A DNA stretch of 64,000 nt, taken from assembly GCA_965197495.1 (NCBI GenBank), contig OZ240210.1, positions 992,001 through 1,056,000 of the forward strand, written 5' to 3'. The stretch is from SMYC01 sp965197495 (GTDB lineage: Bacteria; Acidobacteriota; Vicinamibacteria; Marinacidobacterales; SMYC01). A model generated the notes under the pieces. That model had not been told where the DNA came from. It saw nothing but the letters and a program-made list of their open reading frames with translations, and made no database searches. Shown piece by piece: positions 1 to 9,035 of this stretch; position 1 is the stretch's first letter; each line of letters begins with the position of its first letter. Made by a program: the position numbers and the translations under genes.

Positions 1-2
1 TG

Positions 3-272
3 CCGGCCGAAATGACGCGCGCGCTGGCCAAGCAGGCGGAGGCGGAACGGGAGAAGCGAGCCAAGATCATCCACGCCGACGGTGAGTTCGAAGCCTCTGA
101 TAAGTTGGCGGCGGCGGCGAAGATCGTCGGCCAACACCCGATGGGGATCCAGCTACGCTATCTACAGACTCTTACCGAAATCGCAACCGAAAAGAACTCG
201 ACGGTCATATTCCCACTTCCGATCGAGCTGATGCAGGAGTTCTTGAATCGGGCCAAGGGTGGCTCTTCGTAA
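3..272 (+). CDS. Slipin / stomatin-like SPFH-Band 7 protein, C-terminal fragment
   Basis: The reading frame is open to the left edge of the window, so the gene starts outside it. About 90 codons are visible. The sequence AKQAEAEREKRAKIIHADGE, followed by a stretch resembling QLRYLQTLTEIATEKNST and IFPLP, is the characteristic C-terminal half of bacterial slipins: the alanine/glutamate-rich coiled coil after the Band 7 domain, then the conserved tail. Slipins are membrane-anchored oligomeric scaffolds, usually paired with an NfeD-like protein, which cannot be checked here. The first ATG (12) is internal, because the PAE codons before it still match the family. The 3' end looks intact. Repeats and IS debris start within 80 bp downstream. 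Confidence 0.8.
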   Translation, partial: PAEMTRALAKQAEAEREKRAKIIHADGEFEASDKLAAAAKIVGQHPMGIQLRYLQTLTEIATEKNSTVIFPLPIELMQEFLNRAKGGSS

Positions 273-342
273 GGGGGACGTTGTCGGAAGTTGGCCTCGT
301 CTAATGACATGACGATGCAGGACGAGGAACTCAGCATACGGG

Positions 343-430
343 TGTGCTCCGCAAAAAGTCGATCCAGCCTTGATTGCACGGTTTAGACCTGTCATGGATC
401 GGTGGCTGCTTGGCGCCGGTCGAACCCGAC
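343..430. repeat. MITE-B, partial copy
   Basis: It begins with TGTGCTCCGCAAAAAGTCGA and follows the 94-bp repeat for about 50 bp (GATTGCACGGTTTAGACCTG), then diverges. Complete copies lie at 798-892, 9036-9129, 27237-27330, 28522-28615 and 40524-40617. Confidence 0.7.
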
Positions 431-445
431 GACGCCACCGATGGG

Positions 446-514
446 TGCTTCGGCAGTCAAATGTTGGCGGCCGCCGCGGAACCCGTTCGCGTGCTAGAGT
501 TTGAGTTTGATTTC
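446..514 (+). mobile_element. Left-end remnant of the IS1-like element
   Basis: GGGTGCTTCGGCAGTCAAAT and the following bases through AACCCGTTCGCGTGCTAGAG match the reverse complement of the left end of the complete element (12300-12366) with few changes. No transposase coding sequence is left. It runs into the MITE-A end at 548. Confidence 0.65.
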
Positions 515-547
515 GAGAGGCACGGTTCTTTCGTCGATGCCGGCTGG

Positions 548-570
548 GCCGAGTTTTGGCACAGGACGGG
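548..570. repeat. MITE-A terminal fragment
   Basis: It is only the outer 23 bp, GCCGAGTTTTGGCACAGGAC plus GGG. It is fused directly to the group II intron reverse-transcriptase fragment that starts at 571. Confidence 0.75.
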
Positions 571-778
571 ATACTCGACGCGGACATCCGTGGATTCTTC
601 GATGCCATCGACCACGGATGGCTGATGAAAGTCGTCGAGCATCGAACACTGCACCCGTATCCCGAACAGCGACTGCGCGTCATGACCTGAGGTAGGAGCC
701 CAGTGCGTTAGCAGCGCTCGCTGGGATCTGTGCGGGGGGCCGCCCGTAAGGGCGGTCCCTACCGCGATAGCACCGATC
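571..778 (+). mobile_element. Decayed group II intron: RT fragment plus domain V/VI-like 3' end
   Basis: Read from 571, the frame gives ILDADIRGFFDAIDHGWLMK, which matches the conserved early reverse-transcriptase block of bacterial group II intron proteins (usually LDADIxGFFDxIdHxWLxk). The catalytic YADD block and maturase domain are absent. Downstream, 693-778 looks like an intron 3' end. GAGCCCAG near 697 can pair with CTGGGATC near 720 in a domain V-like hairpin, although the usual GAAA loop is degenerate. Next comes a GC-rich stem (GGGGGGCCGCCC, GTAAG, GGGCGGTCCC) like domain VI, ending CTACCGCGAT as such introns do. I infer an internally deleted, immobile intron whose 5' part was replaced by a MITE-A end. 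Confidence 0.6.
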
Positions 779-797
779 CAGCCCTCGACCCTACCGG

Positions 798-892
798 TGT
801 GATCCGCAAAAAAGAAGATCGGCCAGAAGCAGCCGAACCATAGCAGGTCCAAAACGCGCAATCAACGCCGGATCGACTTATTGCGGAGCACA
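798..892. repeat. MITE-B, complete copy (95 bp)
   Basis: It runs from TGTGATCCGCAAAAAAGAAG to a mirrored end TTATTGCGGAGCACA. The outer roughly 15 bp form imperfect inverted repeats and no gene is carried. Confidence 0.85.
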
Positions 893-1024
893 AGCAACAG
901 CTTCGCTGTCCCGGACGGCCACTTTGAAAACGGCCAACGCGAAGAAGCTGGGGATTTCCAAAGGCAAGTCGCCGAGATCTTCCCGATAGCGCGGCTCTAA
1001 CTCGGGGAGAGGGAAGTTTTCGAC
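893..1024 (-). other. Non-coding spacer with a possible coding scrap
   Basis: On the minus strand about 40 codons read through without a stop (ELEPRYREDLGDLPLEIPSF and on), ending at the MITE-B border. It could be the C-terminus of a lost gene, but I recognise no family. Confidence 0.2.
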
Positions 1025-1158
1025 CGCGTCGTGTCCAAAAACACAAACGCGTTGCCAAGCCCTTAATGGTTGCGCTCTCCATGATGAATGATAGATGAAC
1101 TCGGTGACGTCCCGGCGCGTGGGTCTTAGAGTTCGTTTGTATTTTTGGACACGACGCG
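1025..1158. repeat. MITE-G, complete copy (134 bp) with about 25-bp terminal inverted repeats
   Basis: The left end CGCGTCGTGTCCAAAAACAC plus AAACG is mirrored at the right by CGTTTGTATTTTTGGACACG plus ACGCG. The interior codes for nothing I can see. Half copies occur at 43027 and 63574, and diverged ends near 9446 and 10659. Confidence 0.8.
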
Positions 1159-1213
1159 AACACGCCGACTTTCCGTTCTTGACAGTCGACTCTCCTGATG
1201 CGTGGAGGTGCCG

Positions 1214-2280
1214 GTGAGGTTAGGCCAGGTGCAACGATCCGGCCGCTGGGTACTAGGAATCGCGGCCATGGCGGTGCTACTGTTCCTCTTTTTCCGCGGC
1301 ATCGAATGGACTGCGCTGGCAGACAGGTACCGCGGTGCACACCGGGGCTATCTGCTCGGCGTTGTCCTGGCATCGCTCCTCACGTTCTTAGTCCGAGCGT
1401 GGCGCTGGGGTTACCTGCTAAAGCCTGTGGTCCAAGTCCCTTTAGGCCGCCTCGTTTCGGCCACGTTCGTAGGCTTCATGGCAGCACTTTTCATTCCACG
1501 AGCTGCCGAGCTTCTGCGGCCATATTTGATCGGGCGCCACCATTGTGTGCCCTTCCCAACTGCTTTTACGTCAATCGTTTTAGAACGACTAGTAGATCTG
1601 GTGACAGTGCTCCTTCTGTTCAGCTTGTACCTATACGTTCTCCCAACGCCGTCGGTGCAGCAGATCGGACCTCTAATAGGGGTCTTGAAAGTGGCGGACG
1701 CGATTGCCGGTTTGTTCGCCATGGTCTTAGGCGGACTGTTGTTTCGTTTCAACTTCAAAATGAGCTAACGATGCGATTCGTGCGGGGCTTGTTGCGTCGA
1801 CTCCCGGCCCGCCCTGCGTCGGTCGCCACTCGCATACTTCGATCATTCGGAGATGGGCTCGCAGTGCTTAAGGCTTCACCAGCACATCTCGGTGCGATCT
1901 TTGGTCAATCTTTGCTCGTGTGGTTCGCTATAGCTTTGGGCATACACTGCAGCTACCGCGCCTTCGACGTCGAGTTGCCGGTCCATGCCAGCTTCCTCGT
2001 GATTGCGTTCCTCACCGTCGGTGTTTCGATCCCGACTCCCGGCATGGTGGGGGGATTCCATGAAGCCTATCGGCTTGCCCTTACACAGGTCTATGCAGTG
2101 GAGGCGGAGCCTACCGTGGCAGCGGCGATCGCTGCACACCTTCTGCACAACCTACCAGTATTGACAATCGGGTTGATTCTCATGGTCAAGGAAGGGATCA
2201 CGCTCGGCGATGTGATGCGGATAAGGGACTCCGCACACTCGGCCGACGTCGTTAGGCGGTCGGGAAGTGGGCTGGCGTGA
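1214..2280 (+). pseudogene. Flippase-like / LPG-synthase transmembrane-domain (UPF0104-type) protein, frameshifted
   Basis: Two overlapping frames together make one roughly 350-residue polytopic membrane protein. The first runs from GTG 1214 (GGAGGT at 1204-1209 precedes it) to a TAG near 1768. The second continues from about 1745 to 2280. The first part has several hydrophobic helices and FIPRAAELLRPYLIGRHHCV, resembling the conserved RxGExxRxY/L region of the lysylphosphatidylglycerol-synthase transmembrane family. The second part has PTPGMVGGFHEAYRLALTQV, the family's conserved late motif. These proteins are thought to move or modify lipids; no substrate can be assigned. One indel between 1740 and 1770 breaks the frame. 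This is either a true pseudogene or a sequencing error, since both halves are otherwise well conserved. Confidence 0.75.
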
Positions 2281-2639
2281 GCCAGGCAAGTCTGCGGCCC
2301 CTAAGTCAAAGTGGCGGAGACGGCCGATGTACGGAGGGGAGAGCCACTGTCACGACGCGGCTGCGGTGCCGACCGATCGGCGCTTGCGACGAGCCCTGAA
2401 GACAGAGATGAGAGCAGGAGCGTACGCCAACATCGCCGGCGTAAGCGGATCGCGACTACGAATCGCAGAAGCGGGAGGCAAGGATCGGGTGCAATGTATT
2501 GAACCGGATGGCTGAGATGGACAAGCCTGAATCCCAAGCGACCGTCGGGGAGTAAGTTGGGCTGCCAAACGGTTCCGTGCGTATCCCGAACTGATTCATG
2601 CACCAACGCTCTCCAAGATCGGTTCGGGCAAGCCCTCAA
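2281..2639 (+). mobile_element. Spacer containing an IS5-family transposase C-terminal remnant (about 2440-2545)
   Basis: Around 2463 the plus strand encodes EARIGCNVLNRM, the same C-terminal block (EARIGCKI, then LN.MTALG) seen in the IS5-type fragments at 7479-7562 and 40150-40490. The rest of the spacer shows no gene. Confidence 0.5.
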
Positions 2640-3358
2640 CGATGCGCGTTGACGTGGACGATGCGGCGGATCACCGCGATCAGCTCGCGTGGATCGTCGA
2701 ACCAAGCATTAGATTAGGGTCGTTAACGATGCCGCTTTCCTTGTCCTGCGTGATTCGGTAGCGGTCAATGAACCACTCTAGCGGCGTCCGCCCGTTGACC
2801 TGGTACTGGTGCGCCTCTGGCGGGATCCTGCCGAGCCGGAGATGGTCGTTGACGATGAGGACCGTCCTATCGTCATCGGAATATCGCATCGCCCGCTCAC
2901 CGATACGGAAATGCTCCGGGCGCGGTTCTCCTAGCTGTGTGAAGGTAACGTCCAGCAGATATTCCTCGCAGGTCTCATAGCCGAGATGGAGTTCCGCGAG
3001 CTCACGCCCAGCCTTCGTAAAGGCATGGAAATCGTGTGCGAGCGGGAGGCGCGGCAGCTCCTTCGCTAGGTCGTTGGCGAAGCGCTCCCGGTAGCTGGGC
3101 GCATGCAGAACGCCGTAGACGTAATCGAAAATCCCATCCTTGGTGATTGAGTTGTCGTTGTAGCGTACGCGGAAAGCGCGCAACGCTGTGTCCGTGATGT
3201 TGTCGGTGCGCTCCAGTTCCTGTCCGACGCCCGGAAGGGTGCCCTGCGCATCCGTCGGTTGCTGATACCGGTACTGCGGGAAGCACTGCGCCCCCGCGCC
3301 AATCAAGTTAAGATCTGGCATCGTGTCGACCATGAGGGCGGAAAACGGCTTGGTCGAT
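2640..3358 (-). pseudogene. Type ISP restriction-modification enzyme, C-terminal fragment
   Basis: About 240 codons remain. They show the C-terminal specificity region of type ISP (LlaGI-like) single-chain restriction enzymes: FRVRYNDNSITKDGIFDYVY, then VLHAPSYRERFANDLAKELP, and later GRTPLEWFIDRYRITQDKES with GIVNDPN. These enzymes normally exceed 1,500 residues, with nuclease, helicase and methyltransferase domains ahead of this part, so almost all catalytic sequence is missing. The 5' break lies exactly at a MITE-A copy (3359-3461). Near 2706-2716 a frameshift separates NDPN from its natural continuation (WFDDPRELIAVIRRIVHVNA in the next frame). It is an inactive relic of a third restriction system in this window. 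Confidence 0.8.
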
Positions 3359-3461
3359 CCCGTCCTGTGCCAAAACTCGGCCCTTTTGAAATAGGCCATA
3401 AATCAGCAACTTAGTGTCTGTGTTTGCGACCGGGCCAAGGGCCGTGGGCTTTACAATCGTC
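3359..3461. repeat. MITE-A, partial copy
   Basis: It runs from CCCGTCCTGTGCCAAAACTC through AAATCAGCAACTTAGTGTCT to CTTTACAATCGTC. It sits at the 5' breakpoint of the type ISP fragment. The next 128 bp, up to the transposase at 3590, hold no recognisable gene. Confidence 0.85.
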
Positions 3462-3589
3462 TTGGGTGGGCGGGTCGTCACCATGCAGATGACCACCTCG
3501 TCGAGAGCGAATATCGAAGCGTGTTCCTGAAGCTGTTTCCACGCTACGCCGGTCGAGCCCGCCGAGGGGCTACCGTCGCCGGCGACCAT

Positions 3590-4660
3590 CTACGCGGCAC
3601 GGCAGTAGTAGTTGAGAATGCCCCCAAGTCGCTCTCGCGACACGATGGGGCCAGCGTCATTCGCGCTTGCCGGCAGAGGTGTGAGGAGCTCGTTGCCGAG
3701 ACCTTGGTGGTTCCGTTCTGTGTGATAGTGCACTACGTATTCGGTTACCGCTGTGCGCAGGTGTCGCTCACTGAGAGGTACGAAGCGGTCGAGACACTCT
3801 CGACGTATGGAGAGAACGAATCTTTCCGCATATGCGTTCAGATTCGGACGATTAGCGGGAAGGCGAAGGGGCTTCACGCCTGAATCTCTCAACAGCCCAC
3901 GTACCGCCTCGGTGAATAGCGGGTCCCGGTCGTGGATGAGGTATCGCTTGCCAGGGAGGAAACCATCCCACATGTCAGTGAGGTTTCTTGCCACCTGCTT
4001 CATCCACTCCCCGTTGGGGTCCGACGTTATCCCACCGATGCACACGCAGCGAGTGGCGATATCGATGACAAACAGGACATGGTAGCGGACGAGCCCGAAC
4101 GGGTTCACAACCTCGACGGTGAACAGGTCTGTCGCAGCGATGGCGCCCCAATGAGCCTTGATGAAGGTGCTCCACGACATGCTCCTGCCCCGCTCCGGCG
4201 CAGGAGCGATACCGTGGTCGGCGAGGATCCTCTTGATAGTGTTGCGTCCGAGTTCATGTCCTAGGTTCTTGAGTGCGCCTCGCAGGCGCGTATATCCCCA
4301 CGTCGGGTTCTCCCGCGCCACGCGCACAATGAGCTCACGGATGTCCTTCGCCGTCGGAGGTCGGCCTGGACTCCGGTTCTTGCTGCCATCGTACTTGGCT
4401 GCGATGAGGTGGCGGTACCAGCGCAGAAGCGTAGCGGGTGTGGCAACGGACGCAATCTGGGCCAGCGCCTCGCGGCCTAAAGCCTGGGCCTTGACGGCGA
4501 GCCTATGACGGTCGTCGTCAGAGAGCTTGAGACGCTTGCCCCGAAGCCCGGCTCGGAGCACACGGTTCTCCTCTTACAGGTAGTCGATCACATCCTGCTG
4601 CTGGCGGTTGACCCAGCCAGCCACAACGAGCAGTAGGAATTGCGCGTGGTACGTCATCAT
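3590..4660 (-). pseudogene. Integrase-core (DDE/rve) transposase with an in-frame stop
   Basis: From GTG 4561 downward 323 codons encode an rve-type transposase: an HTH region with GRPPTAKDIRELIVRVAREN, then WGYTRLRGALKNLGHELGRN, the first Asp in AATDLFTVEVV, the second in IHDRDPLFTEA, and the glutamate region NAYAERFVLSIRRECLDRFV with an RNHQGLGNEL tail. The frame continues upstream to ATG 4660 as MMTYHAQF...VNRQQQDVIDYL, but a TAA at 4574-4576 interrupts it. The homologous 5' fragment at 60641-60737 has a glutamine codon there, so the stop is a secondary mutation. Other pieces of this family lie at 11085-11166, 50516-50645 and 63223-63420. Confidence 0.8.
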
Positions 4661-4687
4661 GGAGCTGAAGATAACACCCTCGGGCCA

Positions 4688-4791
4688 GACGATTGTAAAG
4701 CCTACGGCCCTTGGCCCGGTCGCAAACACAGACACTAAGCTGCTGATTTATGGCCTATTTCAAAAGGGCCGAGTTTTGGCACAGGACGGGG
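4688..4791. repeat. MITE-A, partial copy
   Basis: GACGATTGTAAAGCCTACGG through CTAAGCTGCTGATTTATGGC to GGCACAGGACGGGG. It ends 36 bp beyond the stop codon of the membrane-protein gene on the minus strand. Confidence 0.85.
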
Positions 4792-4827
4792 TCGTCGAGT
4801 ATTGCAGCGTGGCGCAATGGAACGAAA

Positions 4828-6546
4828 TCAGAAGCTTTGCGGGAGCAGCTCGTAGACAACGTCGTCACCGAAACGCGCGCGGATCGGCATACGGTCGCGA
4901 TAGCGATTCATATCATGCCTCAACTTCTCTCTCTGGCACTCCGGGAACTTGTCGTAGTGGATGATGATCAGCCGAACCGGGACATCTCTTTGAATGAAGC
5001 GCAGGATTCCCACCGTTGGGAAGTAACGCATGCGGCCCACAAGCACCCAATAGTCATTCGGCCACCAACCGCTGAAGCCGTTGGCTAGGTGTTTCCAATG
5101 CGCGGTCGAGTTGTACATGTAAATCGATTCCCGCGTGATGTCCTCGCCTTCGTGGATGGGAAGCTCCAGCACTCCGAACTCGCCCGGCTGCGTGGCGAGC
5201 CACTGGTAGACTGGTGGGATCGTCGGTGCCGGCGGTAGGAAGCGGGCGAGGGAGTAGGTTTGGTACTCGAAAACGAGTGCCAACACGAGAGCCGCTCCGA
5301 GTCCATGCTGCCACCCGCTCCGCCATCGACTAGTCTTCTCGAGTAACCATGTCATGCCCCAGCCAGCTAAGACGGCAAGACCCAAAAGGAACAACACCGT
5401 GACTCGAGCAGGTACCCTTAGCCCTTGAAAGCCAGGAACGTTCCGATAGAGGACCTCGTACGGGAGAAAGATCGTCGTTTCACCGATTTCGAGCCTGGGA
5501 CCGAGGGATAAGACGAACCCAGAGATCATCAGAACGAAAAAAAATCCGCGTATGACACGATGCAAGCGTTCCTCTTTGCTCGGGTCGGCTGTTTTCTTGC
5601 CGCGACTGGCGAAAAAACCCACCGCCCCTAACCCCATCACCAGGAACCCTGGGAACAGAGCCTTCTCCGAGCGAAGTTGACGGGGCAGATAGCCGACATG
5701 GAAGACTTTGTTCGAGGAGCTGGGACGCAAGTAGTCGAGTGGCTCGGCGGAGAACTGGAGGACATCTTCGTAGCGACGGTAGTAGCCCTGCTCCACGCGA
5801 TTGCGTTCATAAGGCAGGAAGAAGGGGAGCGCCGACAGGGCAACGACCGCCGCCCCTACTGCCATGAGTAGGAGCTTCCGGCGGTCGATGAACAGCCTTG
5901 CGTTTAATAGCACGACGATGGCGAACAGGGCCAGTGCTAGAGCCAGGTACATCGCGTAGTAGTTGCAGGACAGTATCTGGAGAATAGCGAAGACGGCGGC
6001 GGCGATGATTTGGCGCGGCCGCCCGTTCCGGAGGAAACGATATAGAAACAGGAACGTGAACGGAAACCAGTGGTAGCTCAGGAGCTGCACGTGCAGTAGC
6101 TGTAGGAAGCGGTATGGGGCCCCTGCATAAACGACGCCGGCCGCCAGTCCCGCCCATCGGTTTCCGGTCAGCTCCTTGGCGAGGAGATACATACCGATTC
6201 CAGACAGAAGAAACGACAAGAAGACGGCGAAGTTGTATGCGAATACGACGTTGCCGGTGAGGAGGTAGGCAGGTGCCGCAACGAGCGCCACACCGAAGAG
6301 ATGCTCCGAGTACGCCAACGTGTCTTGGCGCGGGAAGAAGATGTTGGCATCGAAGTAAGAAGGCCAGTCCGCAGGCAGGATGTGATAGTTCCAGGCGAGC
6401 GCCCATAGGTTCAGGAGAGCGTCGGGGTTGGTGTTGAGGCCGTCTCCCATCCGGACCGGAAGTGGCCAAGTGAGATAGCCGGTCAGGAGTAGAAAGAAGT
6501 TGAGGATAGCAACCGGCCAAATGAATCGACGGACCCGCGCGTTCAT
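4828..6546 (-). CDS. Polytopic membrane protein, probable GT-C-fold glycosyltransferase-like protein
   Basis: The product is about 572 residues from the chosen ATG at 6546 (MNARVRRFIWPVAILNFF). An upstream extension is possible, but it is charged, has no membrane character and shows no ribosome site. About ten hydrophobic segments span the first 430 residues, and a soluble domain of about 130 residues closes the protein. An early outward loop carries NTNPDALLNLWALAWNYHIL and FPRQDTLAYSEHLFG, like the acidic first loop of GT-C glycosyltransferases and YfhO-like proteins. I therefore infer transfer of a lipid-linked sugar to a cell-surface acceptor; donor and acceptor cannot be told. There is no partner gene in an operon. 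Confidence 0.6.
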   Translation of the reverse strand: MNARVRRFIWPVAILNFFLLLTGYLTWPLPVRMGDGLNTNPDALLNLWALAWNYHILPADWPSYFDANIFFPRQDTLAYSEHLFGVALVAAPAYLLTGNVVFAYNFAVFLSFLLSGIGMYLLAKELTGNRWAGLAAGVVYAGAPYRFLQLLHVQLLSYHWFPFTFLFLYRFLRNGRPRQIIAAAVFAILQILSCNYYAMYLALALALFAIVVLLNARLFIDRRKLLLMAVGAAVVALSALPFFLPYERNRVEQGYYRRYEDVLQFSAEPLDYLRPSSSNKVFHVGYLPRQLRSEKALFPGFLVMGLGAVGFFASRGKKTADPSKEERLHRVIRGFFFVLMISGFVLSLGPRLEIGETTIFLPYEVLYRNVPGFQGLRVPARVTVLFLLGLAVLAGWGMTWLLEKTSRWRSGWQHGLGAALVLALVFEYQTYSLARFLPPAPTIPPVYQWLATQPGEFGVLELPIHEGEDITRESIYMYNSTAHWKHLANGFSGWWPNDYWVLVGRMRYFPTVGILRFIQRDVPVRLIIIHYDKFPECQREKLRHDMNRYRDRMPIRARFGDDVVYELLPQSF

Positions 6547-6788
6547 TTCATTTACACGCGTAACTCGTGTGGCGCCCAATCGGTAGTCGACGCAACGAAA
6601 CGATCCTCGCCCACCGTCTCGGTCGAGCAGTTCTCCCCATCGAGCCGAACCGGCCTCACAGCGTCGTCGGTCGGCAAGCGAACGCTCAGGCTCCTCCGAG
6701 CGACCCAAGAACCGTTTCGAGATGGACGAACGCCAAGCCCAGCTGAGCCGACGGGAGGCTCCCGTTTCGGGGACACCATAACGCTTCG

Positions 6789-7358
6789 CTAGTCGACCCG
6801 GATTACATTGGTGATGCCGATGGAGGGAGAGAGACTTTGCTCGTCAGCCGGTTGTTGTTGAATTTTCCGCACCACATCCATCTCCTCGATCACTCTTCCG
6901 AAAGCTGCAAACCCTTGGCCATCCGGGTTTCTGCGCCCACCGAAATCGAGTTCCGGTTGGTCGCCGACGCAGATGAAAAACTCCGATGACGCCGTTCCTG
7001 GAGCAAGCCGCGCCATCAAGATCACACCGTCTTCGTGTCGGAGACCTGTTCGGTTGGTCGTCTCGTGCTCGATGGCAAGAAGCCGGTTCTCGTGATCGCC
7101 TCGACCCAAGCCACCCTGAATGACCTTTATCTTGACGTCGTTGTCCGGTTGATTGTCCATGCGTACGGTGCGATAGAAGCTAGCCCCTTGAAAGCCTTTC
7201 TCATCGACGTACTTCAGGAAATTGGCCGTAGTGACGGGAGCCTTACTTACGTCCACCTCGACCTTGACGTCACCGAGCTCGGTCTGAGTAAAGAGGTGCG
7301 GCGGATCCACCCAAGCTCCAACCAAAAAACAAGCGATCCACGCGAAGACTAGATTCAT
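6789..7358 (-). CDS. Secreted cyclophilin-type peptidyl-prolyl cis-trans isomerase
   Basis: The product has 189 residues. ATG 7358 is preceded by GGAGGAG at 7362-7368, a strong ribosome site, which fixes the start and excludes the longer frame. The first 20 residues (MNLVFAWIACFLVGAWVDPP) look like a signal peptide, so the enzyme is probably periplasmic. The body follows the cyclophilin order: LGDVKVEVDVSKAPVTTANF, then YVDEKGFQGASFYRTVR (the catalytic Phe-Tyr-Arg region), then VILMARLAPGTASSEFFICV, where the usual GSQFFI is GTASSEFFI, and finally GFAAFGRVIEEMDVVRKIQQ. The length is typical of short bacterial PpiA/PpiB forms. It catalyses prolyl isomerisation during folding of exported proteins. 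Confidence 0.88.
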   Translation of the reverse strand: MNLVFAWIACFLVGAWVDPPHLFTQTELGDVKVEVDVSKAPVTTANFLKYVDEKGFQGASFYRTVRMDNQPDNDVKIKVIQGGLGRGDHENRLLAIEHETTNRTGLRHEDGVILMARLAPGTASSEFFICVGDQPELDFGGRRNPDGQGFAAFGRVIEEMDVVRKIQQQPADEQSLSPSIGITNVIRVD

Positions 7359-7640
7359 AGACTCCTCCACTCTCGGGACACATTCTATCTGAGGCGGAAC
7401 GCTAGGTGGGCGTATGGTGCCTTGGTGCACAACTCCGATAGAGGCCGATAGCTCGCTTGGCCCCGACTCCCATCATCCGATCATCTCGCTATCAGGCATC
7501 CCGAGCGCCGTCATGGTGTTCAGAATCTTGCACCCGATCCTTGCCTCGACTCTCTGTGCCCGTAGGGTCAAAATACTCATGCGGCTTCCCTATGGTAGAA
7601 ACGTAGCAACCCGCCAAGCCGTTCACGGGAGCGCACCATA
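7359..7640 (-). mobile_element. Nested IS remnants: IS5-type C-terminus and integrase-type C-terminus
   Basis: On the minus strand 7479-7562 encode RAQRVEARIGCKILNTMTAL followed by GMPDSEMIG and a stop, an IS5-family transposase end. At about 7580-7625 the minus strand reads LRFYHREAA-stop, the C-terminal tail of an integrase-type transposase (compare 9332-9370). No intact gene lies in this 280-bp stretch. Confidence 0.55.
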
Positions 7641-7701
7641 GACACTAAGCTGCTGATTTATGGTCTATTTCAAAAGGGCCGAGTTTTGGCACAGGACGGG
7701 G
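7641..7701. repeat. MITE-A, partial copy, 2 bp from a stop codon
   Basis: GACACTAAGCTGCTGATTTA through to GGCACAGGACGGGG. The stop codon of the HEPN-like gene begins 2 bp later on the minus strand, so the gene has no native 3' flank. Confidence 0.85.
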
Positions 7702-7703
7702 TC

Positions 7704-9029
7704 CTATTTCGCAGGGCCTTCGGGTCGACAATGAAACCCCTTACCCAAGATGATGTCGGACCAATCTGGCATAGCCTTGGCCTTCGCAATCCGCAGTATC
7801 ACCGCCCGGCAAATATCCTGAGCTTCACCGAGAGCCCTGGCCCGCGCTTCCGCGTGCTTCTTCTTGAGGCTCCCGGTATGCAGCACGTTTGATGCAAAAC
7901 CGTAGGCGTCGCGGAGGCTGCCAAAGTATGTTTTGCGCTGCTCGAATGTCTCCCCGAGTAGCCACGCCCCCCTCATCGCCAGACGATGCCTCTTTTCGCC
8001 GACGGCTCCCTTGTCGTCGGCGAGCAGAACAGACTCCATCGCGATCCTCAGTTCGACCAGCTGCTCTTCTTTCGTGGTCGCCCGTTTCGACCTGCGCCAC
8101 CTGGCAATGCCGAGATCCAACATGGTGAATCTGTCCAGCAATCCATGGAGTTCCAGACACTTCCCCAACTGCTCCTCGGAGACGAGGCCAGGTGGCGAGT
8201 TGCTTATGTCTCTGCTGGTATTCGAAAATCCCGAGTTGAGGAAAAAGGCGTCTACGTCTCCGTAGTCCCACCACTGTCTGAACCAGTCTACGTAGCTGTT
8301 GGTCTCGACCGACATTGCTCGGCACAGGCCGTCCATCGACACCGACGATAGTTCCGGGTTGCGAATTGCGGGGCGCGGCGGGAGCTCAGGGAACCTAGTG
8401 GTTTCACCATCCGGGGAGTACAGCGCCGGTCCCACATCGTGTTCGAGAGACAAAATCGCTCTTTGGGCGTATTGCTCGTGCCGGATGTCGTGCTCGTCGA
8501 TCTGGACGGAGAGGGATCTGGGAAACTCGTCGCCGTTCCTCGGCAGTGTTTCCAGGCACAGCCCGTCCACGGGCCTCAGCCGTCCATCAGTTCTCGCTCC
8601 CTTGAGCAAGGCACACAGCCAGACCCGGATGGGTCGGCCTTCAACCCACCCGGCGAACAAACCCGCGACTCGTTCTGGACCCACTCGAGCGGCCGCGAGA
8701 ACCAGTACCTTCGCGTAGTCCTTGACGGAGGGCAGGCGCGGCGAAGCCTGCGACCCCCTCAACTTGTAGAGGCCGTTGCCTATTGCACAGGTCTCGGGCG
8801 AGGTGTAGTGCGCAACCATTGGCGTGAGCTCGGAGACGAGGTCGGTTAGCTCGGTTTCACGCACACTTATGGTGTCCGTGTTGAACAGGCTGTACTCCCT
8901 CCTCATCTTCCGGGCATACAATTTGTGCATCACGGACGAGTCAAAGCGTTGTTTGAGGACGTTCGTGAACTCCGCTTGGTGGACAGCCTGCCCGATGCAC
9001 TCCGTCAAGCGTTCAATCGCCATGTCCAT
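7704..9029 (-). CDS. Uncharacterised protein with a C-terminal HEPN (ApeA-like) domain
   Basis: The product is 441 residues from ATG 9029 (alternative ATG at 9023). The first 320 residues match nothing I know. Residues about 330-430 look like an Apea-like HEPN domain: RLAMRGAWLLGETFEQRKTY, an LRDAYGFASNVLHTG helix, and a closing PDWSDIILG. HEPN RNases normally carry an R-x4-6-H motif there; His384 is present, but the arginine expected five or so residues earlier is replaced (GFASNVLH), so catalysis is doubtful. ApeA-type proteins act in phage defence, which is only a suggestion here. MITE-A ends 2 bp beyond the stop and MITE-B begins 6 bp before the start, so native promoter and terminator appear lost. 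Confidence 0.55.
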   Translation of the reverse strand: MDMAIERLTECIGQAVHQAEFTNVLKQRFDSSVMHKLYARKMRREYSLFNTDTISVRETELTDLVSELTPMVAHYTSPETCAIGNGLYKLRGSQASPRLPSVKDYAKVLVLAAARVGPERVAGLFAGWVEGRPIRVWLCALLKGARTDGRLRPVDGLCLETLPRNGDEFPRSLSVQIDEHDIRHEQYAQRAILSLEHDVGPALYSPDGETTRFPELPPRPAIRNPELSSVSMDGLCRAMSVETNSYVDWFRQWWDYGDVDAFFLNSGFSNTSRDISNSPPGLVSEEQLGKCLELHGLLDRFTMLDLGIARWRRSKRATTKEEQLVELRIAMESVLLADDKGAVGEKRHRLAMRGAWLLGETFEQRKTYFGSLRDAYGFASNVLHTGSLKKKHAEARARALGEAQDICRAVILRIAKAKAMPDWSDIILGKGFHCRPEGPAK

Positions 9030-9035
9030 CCGTCC

